From: a bacterium | Lineage (GTDB): Bacteria > Krumholzibacteriota > Krumholzibacteria > LZORAL124-64-63 | Length of the DNA: 8,779 nucleotides | Assembly: GCA_021767885.1 (NCBI GenBank) | Contig: JAASSM010000042.1 | Location: 1 to 8,779, forward strand | Direction: 5' to 3' | Shown: in pieces, positions 5,645 to 8,779 of the stretch | Numbering within the stretch: position 1 is the first letter of the stretch | How the letters are laid out: each line of letters opens with the position of its first letter | Notes under the pieces: generated by a model | What the model saw: the letters and a program-made list of their open reading frames with translations, nothing else | Told to the model about the DNA's origin: nothing | Databases searched by the model: none | Translations under genes and position numbers: made by a program

Positions 5645-6058
5645 TCAGCTGGCGCCGTCGAGGTTCTTGACCAGGCGGACGCGGAAGCGGCCGTCGGGGG
5701 CGCGGTCGAAGTCGAGCCGGTCGGTGAACTCGCGCATGATGAGGATGCCGCGGCCGCGCTCGCGCATGATGTCCTGGGCCGGCTGCCAGCTGGAGACGTC
5801 GAAGCCCGGCCCCTGGTCCATCACCACCACCTCGAGACGCCCCGCGTGCATCTCGATGTGGATCTCCACGGGATTGGATTCCTGCAGACCGTTGCCGTGC
5901 TCCATGGCGTTGGTGCACGCCTCGATCACCGCGGTGCCCAGCTCCTCGAGCACCTGCCGGGGACAGTCCAGGTCGCTGCCGAGCTCGAGCAGCACGGCGT
6001 CCGGGACACCGAGGAAGGCCATCTGGCTGGGCAGCTTCAGTTCGATGCGGGAGTTCAC
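5645..6058 (-). CDS. RsbW/SpoIIAB-like anti-sigma factor serine kinase (HATPase_c_2)
   Basis: This encodes 137 residues from a GTG start at 6058. It is a GHKL-fold ATP-binding domain: N box with Glu46 and Asn50 (VIEACTNAMEHGN), G1 box VMDQGPGFD (79-87) and G2 box RGRGILIMREF (101-111). There is no membrane segment or other domain. By family knowledge such kinases bind a sigma factor or another partner and phosphorylate a STAS protein on serine to switch partners. The STAS substrate candidate is the next gene upstream, ending 22 nt before. No sigma factor or PP2C phosphatase is present in this window, so the true target is unknown; it may be a general stress sigma factor or a non-sigma pathway. 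Confidence 0.9.
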   Translation of the reverse strand: MNSRIELKLPSQMAFLGVPDAVLLELGSDLDCPRQVLEELGTAVIEACTNAMEHGNGLQESNPVEIHIEMHAGRLEVVVMDQGPGFDVSSWQPAQDIMRERGRGILIMREFTDRLDFDRAPDGRFRVRLVKNLDGAS

Positions 6059-6080
6059 GTCGGGCGCCCCCGTCCCTGGT

Positions 6081-6419
6081 TCAGGCGAAGCTCCGGACCG
6101 CCTCGTCCTCGTCGTCGAACGACTGGAAGACCGTGGACAGCTTGGAGACGATGAAGATGTTCTCGATACGCTCGGTGACCTTCAGCAGTTTCAACTCGCC
6201 CCCGGCCCGCTGCAGCGTGGTGTAGCCGGAGATCAGGATCCCGAGCCCGGTGCTGTTGACCCACTTGACCCGCTCGAGGTTCACCAGGACGTTGTGGATC
6301 CCCTCGTGCATGAGGGTCCGCAGGACCTCGTTGAACGCCTCGGCGTCCGGTCCGCCCATGATCTTGCCGCTGATGTCCAGGATGGCGACCCCGTCGCGAC
6401 GGCGTTCCTTGATCTTCAA
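6081..6419 (-). CDS. STAS-domain anti-anti-sigma factor (RsbV/SpoIIAA-like)
   Basis: This encodes 112 residues, the full length of a single STAS domain: a central strand VAILDISGKI, a helix, then VNLERVKWVNSTGLGILIS, where Ser56 in NSTGLG is the expected phosphorylation site for the partner kinase. The frame begins with TTG at 6419, with AAGGAGA about 10 nt upstream, and no ATG or GTG fits. It is the first gene after the promoter at 6462-6490 and precedes the RsbW-like kinase, the standard substrate-then-kinase order. By family knowledge the unphosphorylated form captures the kinase and frees its partner. Confidence 0.93.
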   Translation of the reverse strand: MKIKERRRDGVAILDISGKIMGGPDAEAFNEVLRTLMHEGIHNVLVNLERVKWVNSTGLGILISGYTTLQRAGGELKLLKVTERIENIFIVSKLSTVFQSFDDEDEAVRSFA

Positions 6420-6461
6420 AGCGTCGTCTCTCCTTGTGCCAGGCGCCGACCAGCTTGGCGC

Positions 6462-6490
6462 AGAATAGTGCAGCCGGGCCTACGTGTCCA
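6462..6490 (-). promoter_or_regulatory. Sigma70-type promoter for the STAS-kinase-ruvX-mltG unit
   Basis: On the minus strand TGGACA (6485-6490, 5/6), a 17-nt spacer and TATTCT (6462-6467, 4/6). It starts 3 nt after the rluD stop codon at 6494. The start site would be near 6455, leaving a leader of about 36 nt. No terminator separates rluD from this point, so read-through from the ileS unit is also possible. Confidence 0.65.
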
Positions 6491-6493
6491 CCC

Positions 6494-7465
6494 TCACCGC
6501 GCCGGCCGCAACCGCTCCCGCAGCCCCGCCAGGACCGCGGCGAAGTCCGCCGGCAGCGGGGCGGAGAGGCTCAGGGGCCGCCCGTCCGCCGGGTGGCGCA
6601 GGTGCAGCTCGGCCGCGTGCAGCATCTGCCGGCCGGCCGCCCGCACCATCGCGGCCGCCGCCTGCCGGTCCGCCGGCGCCACCGTGCGCGCGCGGCGGTC
6701 GTCCCCGTAGACCGGATCGCCCACCACCGGGTGGCCGTGATGCGCGAAGTGCACGCGGATCTGGTGGGTCCGGCCGGTCTGCAGCCGCACCCGGCAAAGT
6801 TGCACGAAGCCCAGATCCTCGGCAACCTCCCAGTGCGTGACCGCCTCGCGGCCACCGCGCCGGACCACGGCCATGCGCTGCCGGTCGCGCATGTGCCGGC
6901 CGATGGGCCCGGTGAGCGTGCCCTGGGCCTGCGGCCACCGGCCCCAGCTCAGTGCCAGGTAGATCCGGCCCAGGGTGCGGTCCTGGAGCTGGGCGGCCAG
7001 CTCGCGGTGCGCCCGGGCGGTGCGGGCGACCACGAGCAGGCCGCTGGTGTCGCGGTCCAGCCGGTGGACGATGCCCGGCCGCAGCGGGTCGCCCGTGTCG
7101 GCGAGGTCCAGACCGCGGTGGGCCAGGGCGTTGACCAGGGTGCCGTCGGGATGGCCGGGCGCGGGGTGGACCACCAGCCCCACCGGCTTGTCGATCACCA
7201 GCAGGTCCGCGTCCTCGTGGACCACGTGCAGGGGGATGTCCTGGGGGGCGGCCGACAGCGGCGCCGGCAGCACGCAGGTCACCTCCGCCCCGGCCTCCGG
7301 CCGGAAGGACTTGGGCCGCGGGCGCCCGTCCACCAGCACCTCGCCGGCGGCGAACGCCTTCTGGATCTGGTTGCGGGAGAGGTCCGGCTGGCAGGCGGTC
7401 AGGATGCGGTCGAGCCGCTCGCCGGCCTCCGCCCCGGTCACCCGGTGGCAGACCCGGTCAGTCAT
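6494..7465 (-). CDS. rluD: RluA-family (RluD-type) 23S rRNA pseudouridine synthase
   Basis: This encodes 323 residues, typical for RluD. An S4 RNA-binding domain covers about residues 15-65 (GERLDRILTACQPDLSRNQIQ then VLVDGRP...). The catalytic domain follows, with the HRLDRDTSG signature (134-142, catalytic Asp137), DKPVGLVVHPAPGH, and LQTGRTHQIRVHFAHHGHP. It isomerises specific uridines in large-subunit rRNA or related targets; RluD-type enzymes act in helix 69 of 23S rRNA, but the exact sites cannot be read from the sequence. The ATG at 7465 overlaps the end of lspA by 8 nt, and lspA next to this family is a widespread arrangement. No anomaly seen. Confidence 0.93.
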   Translation of the reverse strand: MTDRVCHRVTGAEAGERLDRILTACQPDLSRNQIQKAFAAGEVLVDGRPRPKSFRPEAGAEVTCVLPAPLSAAPQDIPLHVVHEDADLLVIDKPVGLVVHPAPGHPDGTLVNALAHRGLDLADTGDPLRPGIVHRLDRDTSGLLVVARTARAHRELAAQLQDRTLGRIYLALSWGRWPQAQGTLTGPIGRHMRDRQRMAVVRRGGREAVTHWEVAEDLGFVQLCRVRLQTGRTHQIRVHFAHHGHPVVGDPVYGDDRRARTVAPADRQAAAAMVRAAGRQMLHAAELHLRHPADGRPLSLSAPLPADFAAVLAGLRERLRPAR

Positions 7466-7967
7466 GGTCCGGCGCCGGGGACCGGCGTCGCGCCCGGCGC
7501 TCGCGGTACTCCTCGGCCAGCAGGCTGATCAGCAGCAGGGTGCCGCCGCAGGTGACGCCGATGTCGGCGACGTTGAAGGTCCAGAAGCGGGCGGTGCCGA
7601 GGCCGAAGTCCAGGAAGTCCACCACCAGGCCGTCGTAGAAGACGCGGTCCACCAGGTTGCCCAGGGCGCCGCCCAGGATCAGGCCCATGGCCAGCCGGCG
7701 CAGGCGCAGCGCCGGGGGCGTGACGATCAGGAACCAGATCAGGGCCACGGCGGCGCCGGCGCTGATGGTCACCAGGGTCCAGCGGCCGAAGGGCGTCAGC
7801 CCCATGGCCGCGCCCGGATTGCGGACGTAGGCCAGGCGGAAGAACTCGCCCAGGACCTCCACGCGGTCCGCCCGCAGGGCGTCCGCGTTGGCCAGGACCA
7901 CCCGCTTGGTGATGAAGTCGACCACCCAGAATCCGGCGGCCCAGAGCCAGGCTTCCAGTCTCAGCAT
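7458..7967 (-). CDS. lspA: Lipoprotein signal peptidase (signal peptidase II)
   Basis: This encodes 169 residues, normal for the family. LspA is an inner-membrane aspartyl peptidase that removes signal peptides from lipidated prolipoproteins. Four hydrophobic segments are visible. The conserved blocks are VRNPGAAMG (48-56), GNLVDR...GLVVDF (103-118, Asp117) and FNVADIGVTCGG (131-142, Asp135), giving both catalytic aspartates. I start at ATG 7967, which shares its A with the upstream stop codon (TGATG); a longer frame to 8072 lies inside the TraR/DksA gene and adds no family sequence. The C-terminus is basic and charged. Position after ileS and the TraR/DksA gene is a classic order in FCB-group bacteria. 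Confidence 0.96.
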   Translation of the reverse strand: MLRLEAWLWAAGFWVVDFITKRVVLANADALRADRVEVLGEFFRLAYVRNPGAAMGLTPFGRWTLVTISAGAAVALIWFLIVTPPALRLRRLAMGLILGGALGNLVDRVFYDGLVVDFLDFGLGTARFWTFNVADIGVTCGGTLLLISLLAEEYRERRARRRSPAPDHD

Positions 7968-8344
7968 CAGGAGGACCCTTCCTCCTCCTTCTCCTTGCAC
8001 TCGATGCAGAGCCGGGCATGGGGCACGGCCTTCAGCCGCTCCTTGCCGATCTGGCCGCCGCAACCCTCGCACTTGCCGTAGGAGCCGTCCTCGATGCGGG
8101 CGAGGGCCTCCTCGATGTGGTAGAGGTAGCGCCCCTCGGTGCTCGCGAACTGGATGGTGGCCTCGTACTGGTACTCGTCGGTGCCCTGGTCGGCCAGGTG
8201 ATTGGAATGCGCCCGGCCGGCGGCCGCCCCCTCCTGCCCGTCCTGGCCCCGGATCACCTTCTGGTGCTGGGCCATGGACTTGACCACCCGCTCCTTCTCC
8301 GCCAGCAACAGCTTGCGGAACCGCTGCAGTTCGGTCTTGCGCAT
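7967..8344 (-). CDS. TraR/DksA-family zinc-finger transcription factor
   Basis: This encodes 125 residues. A helical N-terminal part (coiled coil in the family, about residues 5-85) is followed by a C4 zinc finger: Cys92-x2-Cys95...Cys113-x2-Cys116 in CEGCGGQIGKERLKAVPHARLCIECK region, with the family's 'I..ERL.A.P.A..C..C' spacing. The coiled-coil tip reads DQGTDEYQ rather than the DxxDxA of classic DksA, so I use the family name instead of dksA. Members bind the secondary channel of RNA polymerase and, in DksA, assist ppGpp; whether this one responds to ppGpp is unknown. ATG 8344 has GGAGG 8 nt upstream. It lies 20 nt after ileS and overlaps the lspA start by one base. Confidence 0.93.
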   Translation of the reverse strand: MRKTELQRFRKLLLAEKERVVKSMAQHQKVIRGQDGQEGAAAGRAHSNHLADQGTDEYQYEATIQFASTEGRYLYHIEEALARIEDGSYGKCEGCGGQIGKERLKAVPHARLCIECKEKEEEGSS

Positions 8345-8364
8345 GCGTCTTCCCTCCGCCGCGC

Positions 8365-8779
8365 TCAGCGTCTGGCGAGCATGATGGTCACCTCCGCATC
8401 GTCGATGCGGAACGAGTCGCGGTGCGGCAGCTCGCCGGTGGCCGCGAGCGACTCGGCCAGGGTCTCCTGGCGGATGCGATGGGTGTGGTCGGCCACCGCC
8501 GCCTGCACGCCGGCCGGGCCGGCGATCACCAGGTCGATGCGGTCGCTCACCTCCAGCCCGCTCTTCTTGCGCAGGTTCTGGACCTTGTTGATGAGCTCGC
8601 GCGCCAGGCCCTCGGCCCGGAGCTGGTCGGTCAGCGTGGTGTCCAGCGCCACGGTCAGGCCGCCCTGGCCGGTGGCAGCGAAGGGCGCGAAGCCGGCCTG
8701 GCGCACCTGGATCTCCTCGACGCCCAGCGACTCGGTGCGGCCCTCGCAGGTCACGTCCACGGCACCCTGCGCCTGAAGC
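8365..8779 (-). CDS. ileS: Isoleucine--tRNA ligase, C-terminal fragment (N-terminus beyond right edge)
   Basis: The frame is open from the right edge to a TGA at 8365, giving about 137 C-terminal residues. The recognisable block is LDTTLTDQLRAEGLARELIN followed by KVQNLRKKSGLEVSDRIDL, the C-terminal anticodon-side region of the larger (Thermus/eukaryote-like) class of IleS. The synthetase active site (HIGH, KMSKS) lies outside the window. The adjacent TraR/DksA gene and lspA support the call, as ileS-lspA linkage is widespread. Nothing unusual is seen in the visible part. Confidence 0.92.
   Translation of the reverse strand, partial: LQAQGAVDVTCEGRTESLGVEEIQVRQAGFAPFAATGQGGLTVALDTTLTDQLRAEGLARELINKVQNLRKKSGLEVSDRIDLVIAGPAGVQAAVADHTHRIRQETLAESLAATGELPHRDSFRIDDAEVTIMLARR

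Noticed and set aside
4152..6154. Long plus-strand frames opposite mltG, ruvX and the kinase gene
   Set aside because: They oppose well-recognised genes with conserved catalytic motifs, have biased low-complexity composition, and lack ribosome sites.
7968..8072. N-terminal extension of lspA to position 8072
   Set aside because: The extra residues lie inside the TraR/DksA gene, are not family sequence, and the ATG at 7967 gives the normal LspA length.
1..8779. CRISPR array, insertion sequence or prophage
   Set aside because: No regularly spaced repeats, transposase or phage motifs, or terminal inverted repeats with target duplications were seen on reading both strands.

Overview
The window is high in GC and reads almost entirely on the minus strand. 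Transcription therefore runs from position 8779 down to 1. The gene order ileS - TraR/DksA-family protein - lspA - RluD-type pseudouridine synthase is typical of the Fibrobacterota/Chlorobiota/Bacteroidota (FCB) group and its candidate phyla. A Sec-exported protein resembling the N-terminus of a C25 (gingipain/PorU-type) peptidase and a secreted dockerin-repeat protein of a kind I associate with Krumholzibacteriota/Eisenbacteria-like genomes fit this. The placement is an inference from gene content, not a database result.

Housekeeping half (about 3792-8779). The C-terminus of isoleucyl-tRNA synthetase enters from the right edge. A zinc-finger TraR/DksA protein, signal peptidase II and a large-subunit pseudouridine synthase follow, with short gaps or overlapping stop/start codons, so they look like one transcript. 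A strong sigma70-type promoter sits exactly in the gap after rluD. It leads a second unit: a STAS anti-anti-sigma factor (TTG start), an RsbW-like anti-sigma kinase (GTG start), RuvX/YqgF and the endolytic transglycosylase MltG. A further promoter overlaps the mltG stop codon and leads a small two-helix membrane protein whose stop codon lies inside a tRNA-Val(UAC) gene.

Accessory, exported half (1-3520). Four genes encode proteins with Sec signal peptides. The first is a dockerin-repeat protein. The next two are diverged tandem paralogs with a possible cohesin-like fold. The last is a C25/PorU-like protein cut by the left edge. Two textbook intrinsic terminators, both with a UUCG tetraloop, and three promoter-like sites divide this half into units. 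Both paralogs share the same 5' leader, including a hairpin. In one paralog it lies in a leader of about 175 nt.

Functionally the right half is core translation, lipoprotein processing, peptidoglycan and partner-switch regulation. The left half looks like a small cluster of surface or secreted proteins. No CRISPR array, insertion sequence, phage gene or integrase was seen. The most interesting material is the secreted cluster with its shared leader and the tRNA/ORF overlap.
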